Source: Terriglobia bacterium (lineage in GTDB: Bacteria; Acidobacteriota; Terriglobia; JAIQFV01). Taken from it: a stretch of 64,000 nt of DNA. The position numbers and the translations under genes were made by a program. The stretch covers positions 1 through 64,000 of the forward strand of contig JAIQFV010000001.1 in NCBI GenBank assembly GCA_020073085.1, written 5' to 3'. Positions 25,285 through 34,814 of the stretch are shown one piece after another; position 1 is the first letter of the stretch, and each line of letters starts with the position of its first letter. The notes under the pieces are model-generated. The model was not told the origin of the DNA and did no database searches. It was given only the letters and a program-made list of their open reading frames with translations.

Positions 25285-25311
25285 CAAGCCGGATTCCCAG
25301 GAGGTTTCCAT

Positions 25312-26913
25312 ATGGACCGCGTTGTTGTTTTTGACACGACTTTGCGAGATGGCGAACAATCGCCCGGTTTCAGCATGAACATCGACGAAAAATTGAAGAT
25401 GGCGCGGCAGTTGGAACGCTTGAATGTCGATGTCATCGAGGCGGGCTTCCCCATCGCCAGCGAGGGCGACTTCGAGGCGGTCCGCCGCATTGCCCAGGAG
25501 GTGCGCACGCCGGTCATCGCGGGACTGGCTCGAGCTCACCCGGCAGATATCATGCGGTGTTGGGAGGCAATTCAATACGCGGCGCGGCCCCGCATCCATA
25601 CCTTCATCGCCACCTCCGACATCCACTTGCGGCACAAGCTTCGCCGATCGAGGGAAGAGGTGCTGCGGCAGGCGGCGGAGGCGGTCCGTTACGCCAAGTC
25701 GCTCACGGACGATGTCGAGTTCTCAGCTGAAGATGCAGGCCGCAGCGATATCGACTATCTCTGCCAGGTCATCGCGGCCGTCGTCGAAGCGGGGGCCACC
25801 GTCGTCAACATCCCCGACACCGTGGGCTACTGCATCCCCAGCGAATTCGGGGCGCTGATCGGCACTCTTCGGGAGCGCGTTCCCGCGCTGGCGCGCGCGA
25901 CGCTGAGTGTCCATTGCCACAACGACCTGGGGCTGGCAGTGTCCAATTCCCTCGCCGCCATCCAGCACGGGGCGCGCCAGGTGGAATGCACCATCAACGG
26001 GATAGGGGAACGGGCCGGGAATGCCTCGCTGGAAGAGATTGTCATGGCCTTGCGGGTAAGATCAGCCTATCTAAAGCTTGAGACCGGGATTCGCAGTGAA
26101 GAGATCTACCGGTGCTCACACCTTCTTTCCAACCTTACCGGAATGCCCGTCCAGGCCAACAAGGCGATCGTCGGAAAGAACGCGTTTGCCCATGAAGCGG
26201 GAATTCACCAGGATGGCGTGCTTAAGGAGGCGCTCACTTATGAGATCATGACCCCGCAATCGGTCGGGATCCCTGAGAACAAGCTCGTCCTGGGGAAGCA
26301 TTCCGGACGGCATGCTCTTCTGAAGCGTTACGAATCCCTGGGCTACACGCTCACGAAAGAAGAACTGGAGCGCGCCTATTTGCTGTTCACCAAGCTGGCC
26401 GACAAAAAAAAGGCGGTGTTCGATGAGGAGTTGATCGTCATCCTCGATGACGGGTTGAAGCACGTCCCCGAATCCTATTCGCTGAAATACCTGCAAACCA
26501 TCGGTGGAAATGAAGGGTTTGGATCGGCAACCCTCAAACTGGCCCATGGCGAGGAGGTGCTCGTGGATTCGGCGGTAGGAGACGGTCCGGTTGACGCGAC
26601 CTATAACGCCATCGACCGCATTACCGGCATGCCGGGAAAGTTGCTCGATTATTCCTTGAAGTCGGTCACCCGCGGAAAAGATGCGGTGGCGGAAGCCTTC
26701 GTTCACGTCCAGTTCGGCACACACAACTTTACGGGAAAAGCAGCTTCGACGGATGTGACCGAAGCCAGTGCCCGCGCTTACCTGAACGCTATTAATAAGG
26801 CGCTCCTGGAGAGACAGCGGCGTGAAAAGGCTTTACAGTCGAATGTGGGCGGTGCCGGCGTATTTGAGTCCCCGCAGACCGCAGAGGACCATGCGGCCGA
26901 TTGGGCCGTGTGA
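25312..26913 (+). CDS. leuA: 2-isopropylmalate synthase
   Basis: LeuA condenses acetyl-CoA with 2-oxoisovalerate in the first committed step of leucine synthesis. The 533-residue protein has the DRE-TIM barrel motifs [38 protein letters not shown] and [12 protein letters not shown] complete C-terminal LeuA dimer/regulatory domain follows (about 390-505), so leucine feedback is likely. AGGAGG lies seven bases ahead of the ATG. leuC, leuD and leuB follow on the same strand, but repeat arrays interrupt the spacing. Confidence 0.95.
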   Translation: MDRVVVFDTTLRDGEQSPGFSMNIDEKLKMARQLERLNVDVIEAGFPIASEGDFEAVRRIAQEVRTPVIAGLARAHPADIMRCWEAIQYAARPRIHTFIATSDIHLRHKLRRSREEVLRQAAEAVRYAKSLTDDVEFSAEDAGRSDIDYLCQVIAAVVEAGATVVNIPDTVGYCIPSEFGALIGTLRERVPALARATLSVHCHNDLGLAVSNSLAAIQHGARQVECTINGIGERAGNASLEEIVMALRVRSAYLKLETGIRSEEIYRCSHLLSNLTGMPVQANKAIVGKNAFAHEAGIHQDGVLKEALTYEIMTPQSVGIPENKLVLGKHSGRHALLKRYESLGYTLTKEELERAYLLFTKLADKKKAVFDEELIVILDDGLKHVPESYSLKYLQTIGGNEGFGSATLKLAHGEEVLVDSAVGDGPVDATYNAIDRITGMPGKLLDYSLKSVTRGKDAVAEAFVHVQFGTHNFTGKAASTDVTEASARAYLNAINKALLERQRREKALQSNVGGAGVFESPQTAEDHAADWAV

Positions 26914-27361
26914 AAGCAGTTGCCAGTTCTCAGTGGTCGGTTCTCAGTTGCCCGTTGGCAGACTATAAATTGGTGCGGACGGTCTGTTGAATATTAGCCT
27001 GAGAGGGAAATTGGTGGATTAATCCTCAGTCCCGCGTCAAGATTCGCGTCTCGAATCCCAACTTCTGGCATCTGACTTCGAATTTCTGACGTCGGACTTC
27101 TGGCCTCCGGCTTCTGGCTTCCGGCTTCTGGCCTCCGGCCTCTGGCTTCCGGCTTCTGGCCTCTGACTTCTGACTTCTGGCTTCCGGCTTCTGGCCTCCG
27201 GCCTCTGGCTTCCGGCTTCTGGCCTCTGACTTCTGACTTCTGACTTCTGACTTCTGGCTTCTGGCCTCTGGCTTCTGGCTTCTGACTTCTGACTTCTGAC
27301 CTCCGGCCTCTGACTTCTGATTTCGAATACAGGCCAGCTTCCGATTGTGAATAAGGAACCT
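26914..27361. repeat. leuA-leuC gap filled by a heptamer array
   Basis: From 27061 to 27325 the DNA is almost entirely 7-nt units of CTTCYGR (CTTCTGG, CCTCCGG, CTTCTGA and so on), close to 38 copies. A few degenerate heptamers (GTTCTCA, GTGGTCG) also occur at 26927-26962. Unlike the other loci I found no clear inverted partner arm. The leuC ribosome binding site follows about 25 bases later. Open frames through the array (RSQKPEA-type peptides) are artefacts. Confidence 0.8.
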
Positions 27362-28639
27362 ATGCCCCAGACTATTACAGAAAAAATCCTGGCAAAACAC
27401 TCGGGACGAGACGAGGTCGCGCCAGGGGAACTGATAAACGGCCGAATCGACCTTGTCATGTGTCACGAGGTGACAACCCCTCCCGCCATCACCATGATGA
27501 AATCGATCGGAGTGGAAAAAGTCTTTGATCCCTCCAAGATCGTCGTCACCCCCGACCATTTTGTTCCCAATAAGGACATTCAATCTGCACTCCTGGCGAA
27601 GATTCTGCGCCAATGGGTCGAACAGCAGGGGATTGAGCATTACTATGAGATCGGGAGACATGGGATTTGTCACGCGCTCCTGCCCGAGATGGGACACATC
27701 CTGCCCGGCACCACCGTGATCGGCGCCGATTCCCACTCCTGCACCTATGGTGCGTTCGGATGTTTTTCCACGGGGATAGGCTCCACCGACCTGGCCGCGG
27801 CGCTGGCCACCGGCGAGTTGTGGTTCAAGATCCCGGCCTCGATGAAGATCGTGGTCGAGGGAGAGATTCCTCCCGGTGTTTTCTCCAAGGACATCATCCT
27901 CGAAGTGATTCGGCAGATTGGTGTCGATGGGGCGCGCTACATGGCGATGGAGTGGGTGGGTTCCACCATCGATGCCCTCTCCATGGAATCCCGCATGACG
28001 TTGACCAATATGGCGGTCGAAGCCGGGGCAAAGTCCGGAGTGATCGCCCCTGATACGGTGACCTTCGAGTACCTCCGGCAAAAACCGCATTCCAAAGACA
28101 AGACCTTCGAGCCGGTCTATTCCGACGCCGACGCCGTGTACGCACAGACGGTCGAAATTCAGGTCGACCGGATGGAACCGATGGTGGCCCTCCCCCATCT
28201 CCCCTCGAATGGGGTAGGCGTGAGCCGGGTGGCCCAGGACAGCATCGCCCTGGACCAGGCTTATATTGGCTCCTGCACCAACGCGCGCATCGAGGACCTG
28301 CGTATCGCCGCCCAGGTGTTGAAGGGACGCCACGTCGCGCGCAGCTGCCGCACCATGGTCGTCCCGGCAACCACTTCCATCTACAACCAGGCACTGCGGG
28401 AGGGGTTGTTCGAAATTTTTACGGATGCGGGGTGTGCCATCTCAACCCCGACCTGTGGCGCCTGCCTCGGGGGTTACATGGGAGTCCTGGCCGAAGGTGA
28501 ACGCTGCATTTCCACTACCAACCGGAACTTCGTGGGGCGCATGGGTCATCCCAAGAGCGAGGTGTTTCTTGCCTCGCCGGCCACCGTGGCGGCTTCAGCT
28601 ATCGAAGGAAAGATTGCTGATCCGAGGAAGTATCTGTGA
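27362..28639 (+). CDS. leuC: 3-isopropylmalate dehydratase, large subunit
   Basis: LeuC and LeuD isomerise 2- to 3-isopropylmalate with a 4Fe-4S cluster. The 425-residue protein is of the shorter archaeal/bacterial LeuC type: [55 protein letters not shown], and the cluster cysteines in [13 protein letters not shown]-like sequence near residues 360-372. The ATG at 27362 with AAGGAA ahead is chosen over an upstream GTG. The gene abuts heptamer arrays on both sides. Confidence 0.94.
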   Translation: MPQTITEKILAKHSGRDEVAPGELINGRIDLVMCHEVTTPPAITMMKSIGVEKVFDPSKIVVTPDHFVPNKDIQSALLAKILRQWVEQQGIEHYYEIGRHGICHALLPEMGHILPGTTVIGADSHSCTYGAFGCFSTGIGSTDLAAALATGELWFKIPASMKIVVEGEIPPGVFSKDIILEVIRQIGVDGARYMAMEWVGSTIDALSMESRMTLTNMAVEAGAKSGVIAPDTVTFEYLRQKPHSKDKTFEPVYSDADAVYAQTVEIQVDRMEPMVALPHLPSNGVGVSRVAQDSIALDQAYIGSCTNARIEDLRIAAQVLKGRHVARSCRTMVVPATTSIYNQALREGLFEIFTDAGCAISTPTCGACLGGYMGVLAEGERCISTTNRNFVGRMGHPKSEVFLASPATVAASAIEGKIADPRKYL

Positions 28640-28642
28640 AGA

Positions 28643-28832
28643 AGCGGTCAGCTATCAGCGGTCAGCTATCAGCGGTCAGCTATCAGCTGTGAGCCATCAG
28701 CCAACAGCTTTTCGCCGCGACCCGTCGCTCCCCCACAGAGATGGGCAGCGATAATGACATATGTAGAGACCCAGGGTTCAGTGTGAGATCACTTGTCTGT
28801 AACTGACAGCTGACAGCTGATACCTGACAGCT
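28643..28832. repeat. Heptamer element between leuC and leuD
   Basis: The left arm 28643-28708 consists of RTCAGCN units. The right arm (about 28801-28832) consists of the complementary CTGACAG units. The spacer is about 90 bp. It is the same unit family as the element between nadC and nadA, but without a gene. Confidence 0.7.
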
Positions 28833-28867
28833 TCTCTCAAAGACTAGAAAGGTAGCGAACCGCCGCC

Positions 28868-29383
28868 ATGACCGGACGCGCCCATGTTTATGCACGGCCA
28901 CACATCAATACCGATGAGATCATCCCGGCAAGATACCTGAATGTGCATGAAGAGTCTGAGCTCGCAAAGCATGCCATGGAGGACATCGACGCCGATTTTG
29001 TCAAGCGGGTCAAGCCGGGGGATTTTCTGGTGGTGGCGGAGGACTTCGGATGCGGTTCCTCCCGGGAACATGCCGTGTGGGCGTTGCGGGGCGCTCAGGT
29101 TGCCGGGGTCATTGCGACAAGCTTCGCACGAATCTTCTATCGCAACGCGATTAACAACGGATTTCTGGCGATTGAATGTGAAGGATTCTGCAGGGAGACC
29201 TCCATGGGGGACGATCTGGAGGTCAACATCGGGACGGGGACCATCACGAACTTGAGTAAACGCAAGGTGTACTTCTTCACCCCCATCCCCGAATTTGCGT
29301 GTGAAATGATGCAAGCGGGAGGCCTTCTGGAGTTTGTCCGGCGGAAGATAGAGCGCGATAAGAAGAAATCTCCCAGTGGCTGA
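28868..29383 (+). CDS. leuD: 3-isopropylmalate dehydratase, small subunit
   Basis: The 171-residue swivel-domain subunit has VYARPHINTDEIIPARYLN, FVKRVKPGDFLVVAEDFGCGSSREHA and ARIFYRNAINNGFLAIEC, the typical small-subunit motifs. It pairs with LeuC to complete the aconitase-like active site. The gene is complete. A long gap with a terminator-like hairpin separates it from leuB. Confidence 0.95.
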   Translation: MTGRAHVYARPHINTDEIIPARYLNVHEESELAKHAMEDIDADFVKRVKPGDFLVVAEDFGCGSSREHAVWALRGAQVAGVIATSFARIFYRNAINNGFLAIECEGFCRETSMGDDLEVNIGTGTITNLSKRKVYFFTPIPEFACEMMQAGGLLEFVRRKIERDKKKSPSG

Positions 29384-29593
29384 CCGATCCCGGCGGATTC
29401 TTTGCGTCACGCAGCGGAGGCGGGCCGCGGACCCCGGAGGGTGAGAATCCCATGGAGCCGAATCGAAGCAATCCGGCAAAAAAGTCGCCTGCTATTCACA
29501 CAGGATGGCTATTTTAGAATTGCTCCCGGGAAATCGGATTGTTAGAGGCGCTTGATTTTCTCAGGCTGGATCCAATTTTTATGTTATGTATAG

Positions 29594-29618
29594 CGGCGGC
29601 CGCAAGGCCGCCGTTTTT
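29594..29618 (+). terminator. Intrinsic terminator or attenuator just ahead of leuB
   Basis: CGGCGGCC and GGCCGCCG form a perfect 8-bp GC stem with a GCAA loop, followed by five T residues. This is a textbook intrinsic terminator. It lies only 14 bases before the leuB start codon and ahead of its GAGG site, so it could end the leuA-leuC-leuD message or act as an attenuator for leuB. Confidence 0.75.
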
Positions 29619-29632
29619 CTATCCGAGGTCAT

Positions 29633-30769
29633 ATGAAGCTTAAGCTCACTATTCTTCCGGGCGATGGGATCGGCCGGGAAGTGACCGCAGAAGCGACGAA
29701 GGTTGTCCAGGCAATCAGTCGGAAGTTCGGCCACTCGATCGAGACGCAGTCTGCCCTCATCGGCGGTGCGGCCCTCGACGCGGTGGGGGTACCGCTGCCG
29801 GACGAGACCGTTACAGCCTGCGGGAAGTCTGATGCCGTCTTGTTAGGGGCGATTGGCGGACCCCGATGGGACAGCAATCCTCCTGCATTGAAACCTGAAA
29901 GCGGTTTGCTGGGGATCCGAAAGGCACTAGGCAATTTTGCCAACTTGCGGCCGGCCCGCATTTTTCGAGCACTCCAGGACGCCTCCACGTTGAAGCCCGA
30001 AGTGGTCGGGGGAGTCGACCTGCTCATCGTGCGGGAGCTGACCGGCGGCATCTATTTCGGGAAGCCACGCGGGTTTGCAGACATCGACCCATCGGAGGGT
30101 GACCTCAACGCCCCGTCCCACAAGGTGACCGAGGTTAAAGACGCCGTCGTGGGTTTCAACACCGAGATCTACTCGGTCGGAGAAATTGAGAGAATTGTTC
30201 GGATGGCGGTCGAACTGGCCCGGTCGCGGCGCCGCCGGATTTGTTCCGTCGACAAGGCCAACGTCATGGAGAGCTCTCAACTGTGGCGCCACGTTGCCGC
30301 CCGGCTGGCGGCAACGTGCCCGGATGTCCAGTTCAGCTTCATGTATGTGGACAATTGTGCCATGCAATTGGTGGCCAACCCCGCTCAGTTTGATGTCATC
30401 GTGACGAGCAACCTGTTCGGCGATATCCTCAGTGATGAGGCCGCCATGTTGACGGGATCGATCGGCATGTTGCCCTCCGCCTGCGTCGGGGGGACAGTAT
30501 CCCTGTATGAGCCGGTGCATGGATCGGCTCCTGACATCGCCGGCCAAAACCTGGCCAACCCCCTGGCGGCGATCCTTTCCGTCGCGATGATGTTCCAATA
30601 CACCTTTCATCGCTCCGAAGAGGCCCGCACCATCGAACAGGCCGTGGAATCGGTGCTCGACAAGGGATATCGAACGCGCGACCTCTCAAGTTCACCCGTC
30701 ACAGGCATTACCCGGCTTTCCTGCAGCGAGATGGGTGACCGAGTGGTAAGCGCGATCTTGCAGAGTTAG
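29633..30769 (+). CDS. leuB: 3-isopropylmalate dehydrogenase
   Basis: LeuB oxidatively decarboxylates 3-isopropylmalate using NAD. The 378 residues include [60 protein letters not shown] and [13 protein letters not shown]. All substrate and NAD motifs are intact. The protein is about 20 residues longer than many LeuB proteins. It converges with the M61 peptidase gene across a 166-base gap. Confidence 0.95.
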   Translation: MKLKLTILPGDGIGREVTAEATKVVQAISRKFGHSIETQSALIGGAALDAVGVPLPDETVTACGKSDAVLLGAIGGPRWDSNPPALKPESGLLGIRKALGNFANLRPARIFRALQDASTLKPEVVGGVDLLIVRELTGGIYFGKPRGFADIDPSEGDLNAPSHKVTEVKDAVVGFNTEIYSVGEIERIVRMAVELARSRRRRICSVDKANVMESSQLWRHVAARLAATCPDVQFSFMYVDNCAMQLVANPAQFDVIVTSNLFGDILSDEAAMLTGSIGMLPSACVGGTVSLYEPVHGSAPDIAGQNLANPLAAILSVAMMFQYTFHRSEEARTIEQAVESVLDKGYRTRDLSSSPVTGITRLSCSEMGDRVVSAILQS

Positions 30770-30935
30770 CGCCCCGTTCCGCGCGAACGCATGCAAAGAA
30801 CGCATGCCTGCGGCACCCCATGCACCCCACGCCGAGTGCCCCGGCAGGAGTTTCCAATGGCTACAGCATCCTCCCCGGAGGTCGCTCCAGGCGGAGGGCG
30901 GAGTCCCGGCCGATTCAGCAGCGCAGCGAGGCCTC

Positions 30936-32801
30936 TTACTTGGGGGGAAACTCCTTTTCGCTCAACCAGCTCATGTAGACCTTCTGCTGCTCTCCCCCGG
31001 CTTCCTTTCCTGCTTTAATCGAATAGGTGATCTTTTCTTCCTGGCCGACTTGAACCGGGATGGTGAGGAGCCGGTCTCCTCGAAAGAGAGTGAATTTGAT
31101 CGTATCACCAATCTTCATCTCCTTAATTCGGTCATTGAAAAGGGCAGGATCGATCTTCTCGTCATTCCAGGCCAGAAGAACATCGTTGATATCCAGACCC
31201 GCATCCCAGGCGGGGGTCCCGGTGCGAATGGTCGAGACAAGAAGCTGATTCTCATCGGTGCGCGAGGTGAGCCCGAGGTAAGGGGTGGGCTTGTCCTTCT
31301 TTTCCTCCAGCGCGAGGCCGGCGTAGTGGAGAAAACGGTTCCAGGGAATCTCCTCGACCCCCCGCACGTATTGGTCAAAAAATGCATTGAAGTTTGGATC
31401 TGACGCCCCGCCTTCTCGGGCGATCAGTTCCACAGCCTCCTGAAATCCTCGCGTGTCCTCAAAGCCGGGTTGAGGGAGCCCGTAGGTCTTCAACAGATAC
31501 CGAAACACATCATCCAACGTCCGCCGGTTTCCGGTACGCGCCCTCAGCTCGAGGTCCAGCACCATGCCCAGCAATTCCCCTTTGTTGTAATAATCGATCG
31601 TGTTATTGGCCGAATTATCGCTGCGAGTCCAGGTCTGCCAACTCGACATTTCGGCGCTCATCAGATGACGGCCGGGGTTACTTTGAAGCGTGGAAATCTG
31701 GGTGGCAAGGTATTCAAAATAGTCCTTCTGCGACCACAGCCCCGAGCGCTTCAACAGCAGCCCCCCATAATAACTGGTCATTCCTTCGGAGACATAAAGG
31801 TTACGTGTATTCTGTTCCTTTGAATAGTCAAAGGGGCCAAGCACTTGGGGCCGAATCCGTTTCACATTCCAGAGGTGAAAGAACTCGTGTTCGCAGACAA
31901 ACAGGAACCTTCGGTATTCAACGGGATTTGTGAAAAGATATTTTCCGGCGCTGATGGAAGTGGAGTTCAGATGCTCCAGTCCCCCGCTTCCCCGGGCGCC
32001 GGGGCGCAGGTGAAAGAAGAAAGTGTAATCGGAGTAGGGCGCCGCTCCAAACAGGTCGACGGCCGTCGCCACAACCCGCTTGAGGTCCTCGACGAGCTTG
32101 GCCGGATCATAATTCCCATTTCCATGGACCACCGTGTGGTAAGGAACGTGCTGGTACTCAAAATCGTATTGCCTGGCCTCCGGGCTGATCTCGGTGGGCG
32201 CATCGACGAACGTGTCATAACTTTCCGCCGCAAAGACGTTCGTCTGTGGGGTCTTTTGAAGGGCGGTATAGATGCGCCAACCCGCCGGGGGTTCGACCGT
32301 GAGCTTAACCGGTCCCTCGACGGGATAGGGGCTTTTGCCAACCACATACATGAACAAACTGGTGCCCGAAAAGCTGGCGTGGAACGAATTGAGCTGGGCC
32401 ATGCTGAAGCCCATGCCGCCGAAGGGAGAACTCGAAGGCCCGGCATAGTATTTATAGTGCACGTCGACCGACCGGCCCTTCTGCCGGTAGATTCGCCAGG
32501 TCTGTTTATCCAGTTTTTCGAACCTCACCGGCGAGTCCGCACTGTCGCTGACAGAAAACTCCTGCACGTTCTTGGCGTAATTGCCCACGATGTAAGCGCC
32601 CGGCGACCAGGCCGGCATGGCGACATCGATAAACGGCGCTTCGATCTCCTCAATGTGGACCGTCACCTCGTAGAGATGACTCGAGGGCTTGGGCATAGAG
32701 AGAACATACGATACAGAAGGAGCCCCAGCCACTGAAGTTGTCAGCCAGACCATGGCCAGCAGAACGAATGCCATCAGACCCACCCATCTATGGTTTCTCA
32801 C
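30936..32801 (-). CDS. Secreted M61 family (glycyl aminopeptidase-like) metalloprotease
   Basis: The 621-residue protein has a signal peptide (about 1-26), an M61 N-terminal beta domain, then CEHEFFHLWNVKRI with the zinc residues His305, Glu306 and His309, and EGMTSYYGG with the third ligand Glu339. A PDZ domain occupies the C-terminal 110 residues (LGLTSRTDENQLLVSTI, DINDVLLAWND). M61 enzymes remove N-terminal glycine or alanine, and bacterial copies are periplasmic or secreted. It is divergent from the MBL-fold hydrolase gene. Confidence 0.92.
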   Translation of the reverse strand: MRNHRWVGLMAFVLLAMVWLTTSVAGAPSVSYVLSMPKPSSHLYEVTVHIEEIEAPFIDVAMPAWSPGAYIVGNYAKNVQEFSVSDSADSPVRFEKLDKQTWRIYRQKGRSVDVHYKYYAGPSSSPFGGMGFSMAQLNSFHASFSGTSLFMYVVGKSPYPVEGPVKLTVEPPAGWRIYTALQKTPQTNVFAAESYDTFVDAPTEISPEARQYDFEYQHVPYHTVVHGNGNYDPAKLVEDLKRVVATAVDLFGAAPYSDYTFFFHLRPGARGSGGLEHLNSTSISAGKYLFTNPVEYRRFLFVCEHEFFHLWNVKRIRPQVLGPFDYSKEQNTRNLYVSEGMTSYYGGLLLKRSGLWSQKDYFEYLATQISTLQSNPGRHLMSAEMSSWQTWTRSDNSANNTIDYYNKGELLGMVLDLELRARTGNRRTLDDVFRYLLKTYGLPQPGFEDTRGFQEAVELIAREGGASDPNFNAFFDQYVRGVEEIPWNRFLHYAGLALEEKKDKPTPYLGLTSRTDENQLLVSTIRTGTPAWDAGLDINDVLLAWNDEKIDPALFNDRIKEMKIGDTIKFTLFRGDRLLTIPVQVGQEEKITYSIKAGKEAGGEQQKVYMSWLSEKEFPPK

Positions 32802-33036
32802 GAGGTTCCTCCTTGGAAAATTATTCGTCTTGAGGTGTGAAAAACAATTGTGTTGTTGTAAGCTATCCCCGCTCCAGGCGTTCCAACATCATGGCGAAGC
32901 GCCATAGGGCGCTGAGATGTTTCCCTCGCGCGGCTATTTTGTCAAGCGTTTCGCGCTGCCGCGCCCGAGGGCGCCTCCCCGGCCGGGCCGCTGCGGCTCG
33001 CCGATTGAATCGAAAAATTCGAAGGAGATGACTCGA

Positions 33037-34101
33037 ATGAAGAGATTTCAAGTGGGGCTCTACCTCGCACTGAGCCTGGCCGTCGCCCTCGGCGACGGGG
33101 CGACGCTCTTTGCCTCCCAGTATTTCAACATCGAGAAGGTCGCCGAAGGGGTCTACGCCGCCATCGGCAAGCCCGGCGTTTTTTCGAACGGCGCTTTCAT
33201 CGTCACGGAGGATGGAGTCATCGTCGTCGATACGCACCTCCGTCCCTCCTGGGCACGCGATTTGATTTCGGAGATCAAAAAGACCACACCCCAGCCGATC
33301 CGCTATGTGATCAACACTCACTGGCACAACGATCACACTCAGGGAGGCCAGGCTTATGTGGAATCGTTCCCGAAGAATGTGGAGTTCATCTCACAGCACA
33401 GCACGCGGGATGACATCCTCCACCTCGCCATCCCTTCGGTCAAGCAGGCTCTCGAAAAGGACGTGCCGGAAACGATACAACGGCTTCAGGGAGCCCTCAA
33501 CACCGGCAAAGCCCCCGACGGTAGCGCGCTCACAGAGGAACGCCGGGGGGAGATTCAGGCGCAACTGGAGTCACAGAAGGGCTACCTCGAAGAACTCAAG
33601 ACCATGACCGTCGTCGTTCCGAACATGACCTTTGACCGGAGCCTCATCCTGCACAAGTACGACAAGGAGGTTCGCATCCTCTATCTGGGCCTGGGGCACA
33701 CGCGCGGCGACATTGTTGTGTTCCTGCCCAAGGAAAGGGTCTTGGTCTCCGGGGATCTGTTGACGGGAGGGCCTCCCTTCATGCGGGATGCCTATCCCTC
33801 CAAGTGGGCGACCACCCTGGAGCAGGTGGGAAAACTGGATTTCACAAAAGTTATCCCCGGCCATGGGCCGGTCGAGGATGGAAAGGACCATTTGCAGACT
33901 GAAGCGCGGTATATCAGCGACCTGGTAGCAGCGGTCACAGATCAGGTGAAGAAGGGCGCCTCACTTGAGGACACCCAAAAAGCCGTTGCTGATCTGCTGG
34001 GCCCGAAGTATGAAAAGGAGTATGGAGCGAATTTCAAGAACGCGATCCCGGGCAACGTTGAACGGGCGTATCACGAGGCGAAAGGTGAGATCAAGGAGTA
34101 G
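33037..34101 (+). CDS. Exported metallo-beta-lactamase-fold hydrolase
   Basis: The 354-residue protein begins with a signal peptide (MKRFQVGLYLALSLAVALG) and has the MBL metal motif HWHNDH (His95, His97, Asp99, His100), then GLGHTRGDIVVFLP, SGDLLTGG and IPGHGPV with further ligands. The substrate is unknown; the family includes beta-lactamases, lactonases and others, so antibiotic hydrolysis should not be assumed. The ATG at 33037 has AAGGAG nine bases ahead, and upstream in-frame starts would spoil the signal peptide. Confidence 0.88.
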   Translation: MKRFQVGLYLALSLAVALGDGATLFASQYFNIEKVAEGVYAAIGKPGVFSNGAFIVTEDGVIVVDTHLRPSWARDLISEIKKTTPQPIRYVINTHWHNDHTQGGQAYVESFPKNVEFISQHSTRDDILHLAIPSVKQALEKDVPETIQRLQGALNTGKAPDGSALTEERRGEIQAQLESQKGYLEELKTMTVVVPNMTFDRSLILHKYDKEVRILYLGLGHTRGDIVVFLPKERVLVSGDLLTGGPPFMRDAYPSKWATTLEQVGKLDFTKVIPGHGPVEDGKDHLQTEARYISDLVAAVTDQVKKGASLEDTQKAVADLLGPKYEKEYGANFKNAIPGNVERAYHEAKGEIKE

Positions 34102-34300
34102 TCGTGGAGTGCTCACGTTTCAAGCGCGAAGGGACCGGAGGACCCATCGAGGGGGAGGATGGACCTCGAATCTCCCCCGAAGACAAACGAATGATTCCCG
34201 GAGTTCCGTGGGGGCGGCAGCTGCCTGAGATCGTCTCGAAGTCACAGGCGGGTTTCCATGGCCGGAAGCTGATGGCAGGCCGCTGACGGCTGACCGCTCC

Positions 34301-34357
34301 AAAAAAGAAAGAGGATTGCAGAGCCGAACCACGGAATTCATCGACTCTGCAACCCTC
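34301..34357 (-). terminator. Intrinsic terminator of the HU gene
   Basis: On the minus strand GAGGGTTGCAGAG pairs with CTCTGCAATCCTC across a loop of about 20 bases. It is followed by TTTCTTTTTT, about 20 bases beyond the HU stop. A strong candidate. Confidence 0.8.
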
Positions 34358-34378
34358 TCAAAAGGACTGACCGAGGAA

Positions 34379-34678
34379 TTACTTCTTCTTCGGAGGAACA
34401 ACCGCGTCCTTCGCAGCCTTCGCAACGCGGAACTTCACCACGGTCTTCGCAGGAATCTTGATGGCCTCGCCCGTGGCCGGATTGCGTCCCATCCGAGCCT
34501 TTCGATTTACCTTGACCAGTTTCCCGAGTCCCGGAATCACAAACTGCCCGCTCTTCTTGGTCTCACTCACAGCCAACGCCGCCAGTTCTTCAACAGCCGC
34601 CGCCGCTTGTTTCTTGGTGACCGCCAACTTCCCTGCCAGGTGCGCAACCGTCTGAGACTTTGTCATCACTTTCGCCAT
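34379..34678 (-). CDS. HU family DNA-binding protein
   Basis: The 99-residue basic protein has the HU fold and signature: MTKSQTVAHLAGKLAVTKKQ, FVIPGLGKLVKVNRKARMGRNPATGE and IPAKTVVKFRVAKAAKDAV. A Lys-rich tail (VPPKKK) follows. HU compacts and bends DNA without sequence specificity. GGAGGAG lies ahead of the start codon. It is a single-gene unit with its own terminator, consistent with an abundant nucleoid protein. Confidence 0.95.
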   Translation of the reverse strand: MAKVMTKSQTVAHLAGKLAVTKKQAAAAVEELAALAVSETKKSGQFVIPGLGKLVKVNRKARMGRNPATGEAIKIPAKTVVKFRVAKAAKDAVVPPKKK

Positions 34679-34814
34679 ACTTCTCCTCCTTCAACAATTG
34701 GATTGGTTTAAACCACCAAATGACCTAGTGCATTGCCATTTCGAGCCGTATTAATCGAGTTAAAATCAATACTGCGGTTTCTGTCAAGTGGAATTTTAAG
34801 GAATTTAAACTATT

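Noticed and set aside
27026-28333. Long minus-strand frame with RSQKPEA-type repeats over leuC
   Set aside because: Most of it is antisense to leuC, and the repeats come from the 7-nt array. No family resemblance.
29384-29632. T-box or known riboswitch ahead of leuB
   Set aside because: No T-box sequence or recognised aptamer core was found; only the terminator hairpin is clear.
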